Of a DNA stretch of 64,000 bases, positions 25,572 through 34,341 are shown one piece after another. The stretch lies in assembly GCA_049598145.1 (NCBI GenBank), contig JBMYNJ010000001.1, positions 1-64,000 on the forward strand, given 5' to 3'. The position numbers were made by a program, and so were the translations under genes. Numbering within the stretch: the stretch's first letter is position 1; each line of letters opens with the position of its first letter. Under the pieces are notes generated by a model, which saw nothing but the letters and a program-made list of their open reading frames with translations, was not told the origin of the DNA and did not search any database. The stretch comes from WTJH01 sp049598145 (GTDB lineage Bacteria; Bacteroidota; Bacteroidia; Flavobacteriales; Flavobacteriaceae).

Positions 25572-27815
25572 TTAATGTTGAATAAAAATAGGACCGGTCC
25601 ATTGATAAACCTGCCCCTGAATAGTTCGTTGGTGGCTTTGCTTTTCGTCTGCATTTTGATGCGCAATACAAAAGTCCAAAGCTTGATTGGATTGGATCTG
25701 AACCCTAAAAACACTGTATTCCGCAGACTCCAATAAAACCTGAATTTCTTGGATGGTGGTCCGGGCATTTGTTGCAATTTCAGTTATGGGACTGTAGCTC
25801 CCATGAATCTCCAAAGCATTTACAAAAAGGGTCTGGTCTGTATCTGCTCTTCGTTGAATCAAAACGGGATCGTTGCGAAGATTAAATTCTGGGTCGTTCG
25901 CCCCCAATTGTCCAAAAATATAAGTATCCTCAGGACGACTGTGGAAACTTATGGTGTAAAAATGACCTTGCTCCATTACATTCAAACGATGTGTCCCGCT
26001 TTGAGATTTCCCTTGGGCGCGCTTCCATAAATGCTGATACCCTTCGGATTTCCCCAGTGGGTTTAAAGTCTTCAAAGCGTTTAATTCAATATCTGTTTCC
26101 ATCACTTGCCCCAAATAATGGTAGGGTAAATCGAATTGATGGTGGGCTTGGGACTGCACCTGAAAAGCATCGATCAGTAAAGGATGTTCTAATCGCGAAT
26201 CTCGGATTAAGAAAAGCGTCCGGTGCTGTCGAGTCCCCGGATAGGCGTGGGTGTCCAACATACTGATCCATTGGTCTCCCTCCTCCGATAGTTGACTGTG
26301 ATATTTTTCAGCGTGAAATTGACTTCCAATGGCATAATCGCCTTGATAATGAGAAGTTTCATCTTGCACAAGGACATTATGGGCAATTGTTTGTTTGGCC
26401 CAAGTTTTATTTTCCTTTAAATACCCCCCTCCGTTTTTTTGATCGATATTCACAAATCTGGCCAATCCGTAGTCCTGTAAAATTTCATGACCGTCAAAAT
26501 AAAGAGAATAGGAGAGTTTGTCGTAATGCCCATGGCTGTTTCCTTGAGCCGAATATTTAGCCACCAAATTGGTTTCTGGGGATGTTCCAGCGCGCAAGAC
26601 CGTAATTCCCCCTTGTTTCCCTTGAGGACCATCGGTCAGTTCCATTGATTTTTTTACGAAGGGTTGGGCGTTGCCCTGATCAATGGCTTGTGCGACGTCA
26701 AAACCGGCGTCGTCTAAACTCACTCGGTTTTGTTCAGCGGCAATCGATAATAGCCCCGGGTTTTGATCCCCATAATGGTAGGCGATATTGACCGCAGAAA
26801 CCAATTCCCGTGAAAAATAAGACATCCCTTTCTGAGCATCGTTTAATGGATAAAATTCCCCATCAGAATCAGTTAAATTCAAAAGAGCGTCCACGGCCTT
26901 AAGCAAGACACCATCTTTGTATTCAAAGATCTTGTATTCAGGTTTTTTGTTGTGTAAGCCTACGGCAAAAACTAAATAGGGGTACATTGCATAGCGCTGA
27001 TAATAGGGCGCCTCTGTATAATAGCCCTCGGGAGAAAAAGGAGCCTCTATATTGGCTAAGAAACCTGCTTTTTCACCCGGCTTTCGGATAAACCCTCCAT
27101 CATTATCGCGTTCTTGTACATTAGAATTGTCGACTGGGATTCCATATAATGCCCGCTGAAGAAGATCATCATCGTCCAACACCAACGCCATTAAGCCTAC
27201 GGCAGCATTCCCCCAGGTACTATGGTTGTGAATACGGTTAAAAAATTGAGGATTTTCAATTGAAATATAATCGGCAAATGGACGGAACAACTCGTTCTCG
27301 AGATAGGTGCGTTCCGATTCTGTTAAATACTCATATATACAGTCGTAGGCTTGACTGACATACACCAGCCAATTCGAGTCGTTTAAACATTGCCAAAAAA
27401 TTTTCCCTCGGGCATAGGATCGGGGTTGCGGGTGTATGGGCAAACTTTTATACATCTTGGCATAGACCATTAAGACCTGCTTGACGTATTCTGCATAGGC
27501 CTCTTTTTCCAAAATTTGATATAGGACTCCTGCCTTTTGCAGCATAAAAAAATTACGTTTATGCCGTTCATGGGTGTAGCCTCCAGCCATATCCTTTGGA
27601 AGGGGTACAAAAATTCCCTTTTCAATTTCGGCCTCTACTTCGGCTCTAACTTTCTGAAGGTGACTGTCGAAAGTCGGGACTTTCCCTAAATACTTGCGTA
27701 TTTGGGTTACTCCTGGTTTGGTTAGGATTAAATTGGGGTGATCCTGCCCCATCATGGGCGTTTGTATCGCAACGCACCCCATAAGAATCCCTAAAAAAAT
27801 GCTGGTTTTTTTCAT
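25572..27815 (-). CDS. PL17 oligoalginate lyase
   Basis: 747 aa. The N-terminal signal has LMGC, a near-lipobox, so it may be a periplasmic lipoprotein. The alginate_lyase (alpha/alpha) domain contains NRIHNHSTWGNAAVG near residue 195. The heparinase II/III-like beta domain has GNSHGHYDKLSYSLYFDG near residue 420, DYGLARFVNIDQKNGG, and WAKQTIAHNVLVQDE. These match PL17 exolyases that release unsaturated monouronate from oligomers. Start and upstream PL6 stop overlap by 4 bp (ATGA). Confidence 0.94.
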   Translation of the reverse strand: MKKTSIFLGILMGCVAIQTPMMGQDHPNLILTKPGVTQIRKYLGKVPTFDSHLQKVRAEVEAEIEKGIFVPLPKDMAGGYTHERHKRNFFMLQKAGVLYQILEKEAYAEYVKQVLMVYAKMYKSLPIHPQPRSYARGKIFWQCLNDSNWLVYVSQAYDCIYEYLTESERTYLENELFRPFADYISIENPQFFNRIHNHSTWGNAAVGLMALVLDDDDLLQRALYGIPVDNSNVQERDNDGGFIRKPGEKAGFLANIEAPFSPEGYYTEAPYYQRYAMYPYLVFAVGLHNKKPEYKIFEYKDGVLLKAVDALLNLTDSDGEFYPLNDAQKGMSYFSRELVSAVNIAYHYGDQNPGLLSIAAEQNRVSLDDAGFDVAQAIDQGNAQPFVKKSMELTDGPQGKQGGITVLRAGTSPETNLVAKYSAQGNSHGHYDKLSYSLYFDGHEILQDYGLARFVNIDQKNGGGYLKENKTWAKQTIAHNVLVQDETSHYQGDYAIGSQFHAEKYHSQLSEEGDQWISMLDTHAYPGTRQHRTLFLIRDSRLEHPLLIDAFQVQSQAHHQFDLPYHYLGQVMETDIELNALKTLNPLGKSEGYQHLWKRAQGKSQSGTHRLNVMEQGHFYTISFHSRPEDTYIFGQLGANDPEFNLRNDPVLIQRRADTDQTLFVNALEIHGSYSPITEIATNARTTIQEIQVLLESAEYSVFRVQIQSNQALDFCIAHQNADEKQSHQRTIQGQVYQWTGPIFIQH

Positions 27816-30100
27816 TGCTGCTGAAAGCCCAATGGTAGATTGTCATTCCCTAGTAGAGCTGAGCTAACTTCTCCTCTGTGAATGACTCCTAAAGTGTATT
27901 TTTGATCTCCCGTGACCTCTAAGGGAATATCGCTGTCCAGATGCAACTGATCTACCTCGACGATGGGTTCCCCTACAACCAAGTGCACCGCGATTTTTTT
28001 TGTATTAGAAAAAATGGAATTTTGCATAGAGATGTCTTGAGCACCATAGAGTTTTACTGAGGCTTCGTATTTATTGCGCTTCCCAAAACCTACATTTTTA
28101 AACGTACAGTGATTCATCTCTAAAAAAGGGCCAAAAGTACTCTCGTCTTTCCCTCCGCGATGCAAAACCAAAACCGCTCCTTCAATATTGGTAAACCGGT
28201 TGTTGTGTAAGGTTAGAAACTCCACATTGTAAATCCCTACATCGTCAGTTTCTTTATCTAAAGCCAATACATGACCCGTAATCTTGTTAAAGGTGGAATT
28301 GGCGATATATATTTCGTCTGCAAAAGTATTTTTATAGATCCGAACCACATCGAAAGAATGGTTGATGTCCAGCTGATCGAAACTGCAGTTTTCTATTCGT
28401 AAACGATAGTTTTTATTCATCGAATATTTACTGGTCCGAATCACTGAATTTCCAGAACCATCAGGAGCGTAGTCTCCTCGGAAAGCTAAGCCATCAAGGG
28501 CCAATTCGCCTCCATTTTCGATATCGAAAGCCGCTTTCTTTTCCCAATAAATAATCGGGGCAACACCCGAAGCCGCCCGAATGGTTAAGGGATGTTCGAT
28601 CAATGGGATTTTAGTGAGTTCATAGGCGTCAGATTCAGTTAATTCCAACACATCTCCAGGCTGAGATATACGCACTGCGTCAAACAACGTATTGATTCCT
28701 GCAGGAACTTCACGAACGATCCCACTTTCAAAAGCTACCCGCTTATCAGCTTTAGAGTACCACGACGCTCCCGTATTTGCTTTACTGGCCAGTTCTTTAG
28801 GAAGCTCGGGGCTTAGCATCTGTCCCCCCACAACGGGCATTAGCAGACCATTGGACGCTTTTTGAAGCTCCATTTTCTCCACCTTAAATCCGGAAGCTAC
28901 CGCCTCATGAACCGGATAATTCGATTGATTATTTGCAAAGGTGATTCCACTAATATCGTCGTAGATGGTTACTAATTTTTGCGGGGATTTTCGATAAAAG
29001 GTATTATTCACAAAAGTAGAATTGATTGGCGTAGCGGAACGTTCTGCGTCGCTTCCTGCACAGAGTTGTACATGATCTGAATCTACGAAAACATTGTTTT
29101 CAATCACTGCATTTTCCACTTGAAAATAACGGTTTAAAGGAGAATTGGGCACCCCATTCATTACCACCAGAGCTCCTCGGAAACGATAGCCCGTTAAGCC
29201 ATAACCATAATTATTTTTGACGGTCTGATCACCATTTATTACGCGAATCCCCCCTGTGTTGGGTTTGCGATTGCCCAAAAAAATATTCCCTTCTACCAAG
29301 GTTTCATTTCCGTGGCGCATTGTTAAGGTTCCGATACACTCCTCAAAAACATTGTTACGATAAATATTCTGACAAGATTTATTGGAAATAATTTCATGTT
29401 CCCCATCGCAACGATCGAAAAGGTTGTTGCGTACAATCGTATTCGAATTTTTTAAGGAATGATGACTCGTCCCAATTCGAAGCGTTTCTCCCCCATTAGA
29501 ACCCAAATTTTGTCTAGGGCCGAAATAATTGTGTTCGATAATATGATGGTTCTCTAAACTGTTTTCTGAATTTAAACGAACAATTAAAGTGACCCCTCGG
29601 TTGCCTTTTCCTTCGAAATGATTGTGATCCACTCGGTTGTTTTTTCCATATAAAGCGACCCAACTGTCTTGTTCGTGCCGCTCGGGATTGGAATAATTAT
29701 CAATGACACATTCTGTCAGTCGGGAATGATAGGCATATTCGCTTTTGTTCTTTCTAAAGGAGATGACTTCATTGGTCGGCGTATAGCCATTTTTAAACAC
29801 CAGCCCTTCCACATGCAGGTACGATCCAGCCATCCGCAAATAGGATTGTCCTTCCAAGCTTACCTTTCCTTTTGCCTCTACTGTCAGGGTAATTGGAGCC
29901 TCTTTTGTTCCTTGCCCTTCAAAGAGCAACTCGGCATCTTTCCAAATCCCTTTGGCTAAAACAATAGTAGTTCCCGGAACGGCTTCTGCCACTGCTTCCT
30001 CAAACTCAATTGAATTCGACACCTTGACGGTCGTTTGAGCCAGCACACCATTCAGTGCAATTCCCCAACATATAACAGAATAAATAATTGTTGATCTCAT
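27812..30100 (-). CDS. PL6 alginate lyase
   Basis: 762 aa. The signal peptide ends near VLAQ (residue 22). The parallel beta-helix has PL6 active-site features: NGGETLRIGTSHHS, then DGEHEIISNKSCQN (Ca2+-binding acids and the catalytic Lys), then TLTMRHGNETLVEGN (catalytic Arg). A second beta-helix domain spans about residues 490-740, giving the two-domain architecture of many Bacteroidetes PL6 enzymes. No lipobox, so periplasmic or secreted. It heads the PL6-PL17-kdgF operon and its start lies 10 bp after a double operator. Confidence 0.94.
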   Translation of the reverse strand: MRSTIIYSVICWGIALNGVLAQTTVKVSNSIEFEEAVAEAVPGTTIVLAKGIWKDAELLFEGQGTKEAPITLTVEAKGKVSLEGQSYLRMAGSYLHVEGLVFKNGYTPTNEVISFRKNKSEYAYHSRLTECVIDNYSNPERHEQDSWVALYGKNNRVDHNHFEGKGNRGVTLIVRLNSENSLENHHIIEHNYFGPRQNLGSNGGETLRIGTSHHSLKNSNTIVRNNLFDRCDGEHEIISNKSCQNIYRNNVFEECIGTLTMRHGNETLVEGNIFLGNRKPNTGGIRVINGDQTVKNNYGYGLTGYRFRGALVVMNGVPNSPLNRYFQVENAVIENNVFVDSDHVQLCAGSDAERSATPINSTFVNNTFYRKSPQKLVTIYDDISGITFANNQSNYPVHEAVASGFKVEKMELQKASNGLLMPVVGGQMLSPELPKELASKANTGASWYSKADKRVAFESGIVREVPAGINTLFDAVRISQPGDVLELTESDAYELTKIPLIEHPLTIRAASGVAPIIYWEKKAAFDIENGGELALDGLAFRGDYAPDGSGNSVIRTSKYSMNKNYRLRIENCSFDQLDINHSFDVVRIYKNTFADEIYIANSTFNKITGHVLALDKETDDVGIYNVEFLTLHNNRFTNIEGAVLVLHRGGKDESTFGPFLEMNHCTFKNVGFGKRNKYEASVKLYGAQDISMQNSIFSNTKKIAVHLVVGEPIVEVDQLHLDSDIPLEVTGDQKYTLGVIHRGEVSSALLGNDNLPLGFQQQ

Positions 30101-30110
30101 ATAATTAAAC

Positions 30111-30136
30111 TTGGTCTACCAAATTGGTTTACCAAT
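30111..30136. promoter_or_regulatory. Double operator upstream of the PL6 gene
   Basis: TTGGT-CT-ACCAA (30111-30122) and ATTGGT-TT-ACCAAT (30123-30136) lie in tandem with centres 13 bp apart, starting 10 bp before the PL6 start codon. They share core sequence and spacing with the susC-upstream sites, so they probably bind the FadR-type regulator. Confidence 0.75.
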
Positions 30137-30231
30137 ATAAGTATTTTTTTTCTTGTACAATTCTATTCTCCATTTCAAAATTCTCCCTCTTCTTGTACGA
30201 AATCTCTCCCCGCAAACGTTATCTTCTACAG

Positions 30232-30891
30232 ATGAAAAAGCTCTATCGTATTTTTGGGTTCAGCTTGCTGGGGATCAATCTAACACAGGCACAAGGCGAC
30301 GACTTACTGTTACAGCAATACCGAACCGGTCCGGACTTAGACGCTTTTTATCACAACTGGAATTTTGAAATTCAAGCAAATTTCTATCGGATGCGTCCCG
30401 ATGCATCTTATACCAAACGCCGTGTAAGTTTGGGCGGAGGAATTGGGGTAGAAAGACGTCTGTCGAAAACCTTTGGACTGGCCCTAAGTCCGCAATGGCA
30501 AACCGTGCATTATCGCTACGACCTCCCCAATAATACCTCCAAAGACCGCTTACAGTATCTGCTGCTCCCTTTTACCGGACGGGCGCATCTTACACGTCGT
30601 CTGTTTTTAGAAGCGGGACCCAGTTTGGCCATTCCCCTTCGGGCGACCAACGAGGACAGTATTCGGAGTCTCCCACCCACGGATCACTACAACAAAGGCG
30701 TATTTAAAGTAAATCCTGGAATGCTTTTGGCGGTGAGCTACAACCCTTGGTGGCGGCTCCATGTGAAGGTGATGTACCAGTTGTGGCGACGCAAAGCTAA
30801 TCCTTTACAATACCAACCCAATCGCTTTCGAGGCTTTAGTTTGCAACTGCATTATTTTTTAAAAAATCCCCGGAAAAAACCGACGCCTTAA
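30232..30891 (+). CDS. Outer-membrane-beta-barrel-like hypothetical protein
   Basis: 219 aa from ATG at 30232, with a signal peptide ending near TQAQ. A TATCTTCT -7-like box ends 4 bp before the ATG. The body alternates polar and hydrophobic residues with aromatic strand ends (RVSLGGGIGVERRLSKTFGLALSPQW) and ends in QLHYFLKNP, the pattern of a small outer-membrane barrel (outer membrane protein beta-barrel family). It diverges from the alginate locus and has no catalytic motif. Link to alginate use is unproven. Confidence 0.65.
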   Translation: MKKLYRIFGFSLLGINLTQAQGDDLLLQQYRTGPDLDAFYHNWNFEIQANFYRMRPDASYTKRRVSLGGGIGVERRLSKTFGLALSPQWQTVHYRYDLPNNTSKDRLQYLLLPFTGRAHLTRRLFLEAGPSLAIPLRATNEDSIRSLPPTDHYNKGVFKVNPGMLLAVSYNPWWRLHVKVMYQLWRRKANPLQYQPNRFRGFSLQLHYFLKNPRKKPTP

Positions 30892-31331
30892 TCCTTGAGG
30901 ATGATCTCAATCACGCCATTAGCCCCTGCTTCTCCGTATTTTTTTTCGGCTGCACTTCCTTTGAGAACATTCATTTCTTTGATATCCTTGGGCTTTAAAT
31001 TCTGCAACGGATAGGTTCGGTCTTGAATCTGGCCGTTCACAACAATCAAAGGCTGTTCCTTTTCCGGTTTAAACACAAAAATATTTTCCGAGAGGCTGTC
31101 TTTAGTTTTCCATTGAAGAGGCTCCTTTAGCGGAGGTTCGGAATCGCTGATAAAATATACAGCCCCCTTTTCTTCCGAGGGAAGGGCTTCTGGATTTCCT
31201 CCGACCCTAAAACTATCGCCTTTGGGGGATACTCCCGCGGTTTGGGCTTTGGGTTGTTCGGGATACACCCGGATGATGATGCAGCTCTGCAACAAACAGG
31301 CCACTAACAAAAGGATCAATTTTTTAAGCAT
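30888..31331 (-). CDS. Small lipoprotein with TonB-plug-like C-terminus
   Basis: 147 aa from ATG at 31331 (signal with lipobox LQSC, Cys 17). The middle is low-complexity and polar. The last 50 residues (PLIVVNGQIQDRTYPLQNL, then IKEMNVLKGSAAEKKYG, then GANGVIEIILKD) match the TonB-dependent receptor plug core, but no barrel follows. It is the last gene of an operon with LpxR and a universal stress protein. Function unknown; it may interact with a TonB system or another envelope complex. Confidence 0.75.
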   Translation of the reverse strand: MLKKLILLLVACLLQSCIIIRVYPEQPKAQTAGVSPKGDSFRVGGNPEALPSEEKGAVYFISDSEPPLKEPLQWKTKDSLSENIFVFKPEKEQPLIVVNGQIQDRTYPLQNLKPKDIKEMNVLKGSAAEKKYGEAGANGVIEIILKD

Positions 31332-31333
31332 GC

Positions 31334-32221
31334 TTAAAAATAACGAGAAATTCCGATTTTGATGAGTCGGTGGTGTTTTTTCGTTTGTCTGCTGCTGCTT
31401 TGGGTACGCGATTGGATCAGCCATAAAAACTTCCACTTTTTCCCCTGTAGGGCGACTCCGCCTTCATAACACAAACGAAGACTGTTGATGGGATAGTCCC
31501 ATATGCTATTATCAAAAAATCGATCCCCTTGCCAGACAAAATCATGCAGCCAATATTCAGCTGAAATCCCGCCATAAAGCCCCCAACTGTCTTGAGGTAA
31601 GGCATGCCCCTTTTGCAGATAGAGCATTTGGGGTGAAGGGCCTAACATCCATCCCAGCCGACCCCCCGTGAAGGATTGGTAAGTCCCGGTTTGGCCATAG
31701 AGCTGCAGGCCTAAGGCGTGCGAAGGCATTAAGGGTTGGCGGTAAAACAGATCGACTCGACTGCTCACATGCACTTGCTGGGGTTGCTGGGCACTCCAGG
31801 CCAGTTCGGGCAATTGCAACACCATTCGGTGGTAGAGATTCTGAAAAGCCTGAGCCAGAGAAGCCTCTCCGGTGAAGCCCAAACGTAGATTCCAACGCCA
31901 TGAAGCCCGATCCGTCCAATGCCGTTGATGGGCATAGCCCACATACAACCAACCACAATAGGGATGATCATAGCGTTCGATTTCGGTTGCATAACGTTGA
32001 GAGGGGGTATAGATCTCCTGGCCGAGTTCCCAGGTCGAAACTCCAGTTTTGGCTAAACTGTCGTTTGGAGACTTAATAATATTATAGTTAATAAATATAC
32101 CGCTGGAATAATAGTAATCCGTTCCAAAGAATAAGTCGTTGTCAATTTCCAAGCTCAAGAGTTTTTGTCCGAAGCTCCAACTGGAAATGAATCCCAAAAA
32201 AAATACCCCTAAAAGTCTCAT
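31334..32221 (-). CDS. lpxR: LpxR-like lipid A deacylase family protein (DUF2219)
   Basis: 295 aa with a signal peptide ending near SFGQ. The LpxR pattern appears at the N-terminus: LEIDNDLFFGTDYYYSSG, holding the conserved Asn-Asp and Thr/Ser active-site residues. YDHPYCGWLYVGYAHQRHW near residue 85 is the family's second motif. The rest is an outer-membrane 12-strand barrel ending in RYF. LpxR removes the 3'-acyloxyacyl chain of lipid A in a calcium-dependent way. The start overlaps the upstream stress-protein stop (ATGA). Confidence 0.87.
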   Translation of the reverse strand: MRLLGVFFLGFISSWSFGQKLLSLEIDNDLFFGTDYYYSSGIFINYNIIKSPNDSLAKTGVSTWELGQEIYTPSQRYATEIERYDHPYCGWLYVGYAHQRHWTDRASWRWNLRLGFTGEASLAQAFQNLYHRMVLQLPELAWSAQQPQQVHVSSRVDLFYRQPLMPSHALGLQLYGQTGTYQSFTGGRLGWMLGPSPQMLYLQKGHALPQDSWGLYGGISAEYWLHDFVWQGDRFFDNSIWDYPINSLRLCYEGGVALQGKKWKFLWLIQSRTQSSSRQTKKHHRLIKIGISRYF

Positions 32222-33009
32222 GGCTTGAGGACCAAGAGGGGAACCGTACAGTAAAAATCTTTTTTTAAGACCACATCGGGTTCCCAGAGTTTTTCAAAAA
32301 ATCCTCGTTCCCGCTTAAAAACGACCAGCAAATCGGGTTGCAAGCGCTGAAAGTGCTCCAAAACTCCTTGATAAACGGTTGCATTTTCGGTATGTATAAT
32401 TTCATCGGACAGTTCCAATAAAGCAGAATTTGCTTCTTTATAGGGGTCCGGTAAAGCAGGAGTTTTCACAAATAACAGGTCTAAAACCGCTTGCATTTTT
32501 TCCTGTAAATGCGCTAAAAAAGAAGCAGGGGATTCCTTGGGAAGGCTTCCGTGCTTTAGGGCTAAAACCATTTTTTGAGAAGGGATAAAGGCTTTTTCCA
32601 AGGGCGCTACCCAAACCGGGATCTCGGTGCGTTTGATCACACTCCCGGCAATGCGTCCTAAAAACACCTTTTCGTGCATATCATTGTTTAAAGGAGCCAC
32701 GACAATCAAGTCTATCCCCACTTGTGTATGGAGCTTCTTTAGACTTCCGATCAAATCTTGTTGACTGCGCAATACCTTTACGGGCACCTGCTGCGGATTA
32801 TTCGACTGGGCTAAGGATTTAATACGCTCAAAATTTTTATCCTCTGCTAAAGCATGGACATTTTGCATATGGCTGGAGCCCTTGGGAATTGGAGGGTAGG
32901 CATCGATCAGATAGACGGTAGCACCAAAATAGTGTGCCAAATCAAATCCGTAACGCAGCGTATGTGCTGCAAAATTTGAAATACCAATCGGGATAGCAAT
33001 GTTTTTCAT
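32218..33009 (-). CDS. Universal stress protein, two UspA-like domains
   Basis: 263 aa, cytoplasmic. Residues 1-140 form a UspA domain (IPIGISNFAAHTLRYGFDLA, DLIVVAPLN, GRIAGSVIKRTEIPVWVAP); a second, more diverged domain fills the C-terminal half. The ATP-binding GxxGS-like pattern is only partly kept. Tandem Usp proteins of this kind are common in Bacteroidetes under stress. It is divergent from the GNAT gene at 33054. Confidence 0.88.
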   Translation of the reverse strand: MKNIAIPIGISNFAAHTLRYGFDLAHYFGATVYLIDAYPPIPKGSSHMQNVHALAEDKNFERIKSLAQSNNPQQVPVKVLRSQQDLIGSLKKLHTQVGIDLIVVAPLNNDMHEKVFLGRIAGSVIKRTEIPVWVAPLEKAFIPSQKMVLALKHGSLPKESPASFLAHLQEKMQAVLDLLFVKTPALPDPYKEANSALLELSDEIIHTENATVYQGVLEHFQRLQPDLLVVFKRERGFFEKLWEPDVVLKKDFYCTVPLLVLKP

Positions 33010-33053
33010 TTTATTTTTGAACGATTTTTAGATCGCAAAAATAACTAAAAAAG

Positions 33054-33572
33054 ATGGGTATGCTGGAGATTAAACCCCTCTCGTCAAGGGCACTGGAAGC
33101 TGTAGTCGCTCTGGCTCGTTCCTGTGGCAAACACTTGGAAACCCAGGGAATCTATCAATGGCATGAAAACTATCCGGCACCCGCCGATTTTCAAAAAGAC
33201 TTAGCACTCAATCGGATTTGGGGAGGTTTTTTAAACGAGGAGCTTCTGGGTTTTGTAGTATATACGACCCAAATGAGTCCGGCCTATAAGGAAGTGAAGT
33301 GGGCTTGCTCCGCTGGGCCCAACGCTTATGTTCATCGCTTGGCTGTGGCTCCAACATTTCAACGACAAGGCTTTGCCGGATTACTTATGGATTTTTGTGA
33401 AGCCCGGGCGCAAGAGGAAGGCTGTGTGAGTATACGATTGGATGCCTACAGTCAAAACCCGATCAATTTGGCATTATACGAAAAACGGGGCTACCAAAAT
33501 TGTGGTGTGGTGTATTACCCCCATAAAAATCCACATCCCTTTATTTGTCTGGAAAAACCTTGTAAAAGTTAG
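33054..33572 (+). CDS. GNAT-family N-acetyltransferase
   Basis: 172 aa. The acetyl-CoA site is seen in VHRLAVAPTFQRQGFAGLLM (Q/R-x-x-G-x-G/A motif A), followed by the SIRLDAYSQNPINLALYEKRGYQ motif B helix (residues ~127-149), both standard GNAT features. It may acetylate a small molecule or protein N-terminus; substrate unknown. ATG at 33054. Confidence 0.9.
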   Translation: MGMLEIKPLSSRALEAVVALARSCGKHLETQGIYQWHENYPAPADFQKDLALNRIWGGFLNEELLGFVVYTTQMSPAYKEVKWACSAGPNAYVHRLAVAPTFQRQGFAGLLMDFCEARAQEEGCVSIRLDAYSQNPINLALYEKRGYQNCGVVYYPHKNPHPFICLEKPCKS

Positions 33573-33573
33573 C

Positions 33574-33581
33574 TACCTTAG
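33574..33581 (+). promoter_or_regulatory. Bacteroidetes -7 box (TACCTTAG)
   Basis: TACCTTAG fits TAnnTTTG with two mismatches and ends 4 bp before the ATG at 33586, which would make the transcript nearly leaderless. It supports that start over an in-frame ORF extension into the upstream gene. Confidence 0.4.
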
Positions 33582-33585
33582 CCCT

Positions 33586-34341
33586 ATGAAAGGAACCCTA
33601 CACTATTCGGTTGCAGATCAGATCGCCCGTCTGCGTTTCGGCTCTCCTGCCGGGAATGCGCTACCCGCTGAATTACTCCAGCAAATCACGGCGCAAATCA
33701 ATGCTTTTGGTGCAGACGATTCGGCTCGGATCCTCCTTTTAGAAAGTCAGGGAAACGGTGCTTTTTGTGGCGGTGCCTATCTCAACGAACTGATGGAAGT
33801 GCGCGACCCGGAGGCCGGAAAAGATTTCTTTATGGGTTTTGCTCGACTGATCAATGCCCTTCGGAAATGTCCCAAATTTGTGATTGGTCGTATCCACGGA
33901 AAAATTGTCGGTGGAGGCGTGGGACTGACTGCGGCATGCGACTTTGCCCTAGCCACCCGGGCGGCGAGTGTAAAACTTTCAGAGCTTTCTATAGGCTTGG
34001 GCCCTTATGTGATTGAGCCGGCCGTTAGCCGAAAAATAGGAACCCCCGCTTTTGCACAACTCTCCTTTGAAGCCACCCGTTGGAAAGACGCCCAATGGGC
34101 CTTAGACAAGGGGCTGTATGCTCAGCTCTATCCCGATATCGAAGCTTTAGATGATGCCCTCCATTCCCAAGCCACACAATGGGCGCAATACGACCCCAAA
34201 GCTATGGCAGCCCTTAAAAAACTGCATTGGAAAGACACCGATCATTGGGACGAACTGCTGCCAAAAAACGCAGCCATCACCGGCGAATTGGCCTGTTCAG
34301 ACTTTACTCAGAATTTTCTTAAAAAATTGAAAAATAAATGA
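33586..34341 (+). CDS. Enoyl-CoA hydratase/isomerase family protein
   Basis: 251 aa crotonase-fold protein. The oxyanion-hole segments are GAFCGGAYLNEL near residue 61 and HGKIVGGGVGLTAACDFALA near residue 102. ELSIGLGPYVIEPAV carries the downstream conserved loop, but the catalytic Glu pair is not clearly in the canonical positions, so the reaction (hydration, isomerisation or decarboxylation) cannot be assigned. It overlaps queD by 4 bp. Confidence 0.87.
   Translation: MKGTLHYSVADQIARLRFGSPAGNALPAELLQQITAQINAFGADDSARILLLESQGNGAFCGGAYLNELMEVRDPEAGKDFFMGFARLINALRKCPKFVIGRIHGKIVGGGVGLTAACDFALATRAASVKLSELSIGLGPYVIEPAVSRKIGTPAFAQLSFEATRWKDAQWALDKGLYAQLYPDIEALDDALHSQATQWAQYDPKAMAALKKLHWKDTDHWDELLPKNAAITGELACSDFTQNFLKKLKNK

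Noticed and set aside
31557..31958. 133-codon frame within lpxR
   Set aside because: Overlaps the LpxR barrel entirely; low-complexity composition and no start signal.
33442..33585. N-terminal extension of the enoyl-CoA hydratase
   Set aside because: It overlaps the GNAT gene in another frame; the -7 box and the crotonase start support ATG at 33586.
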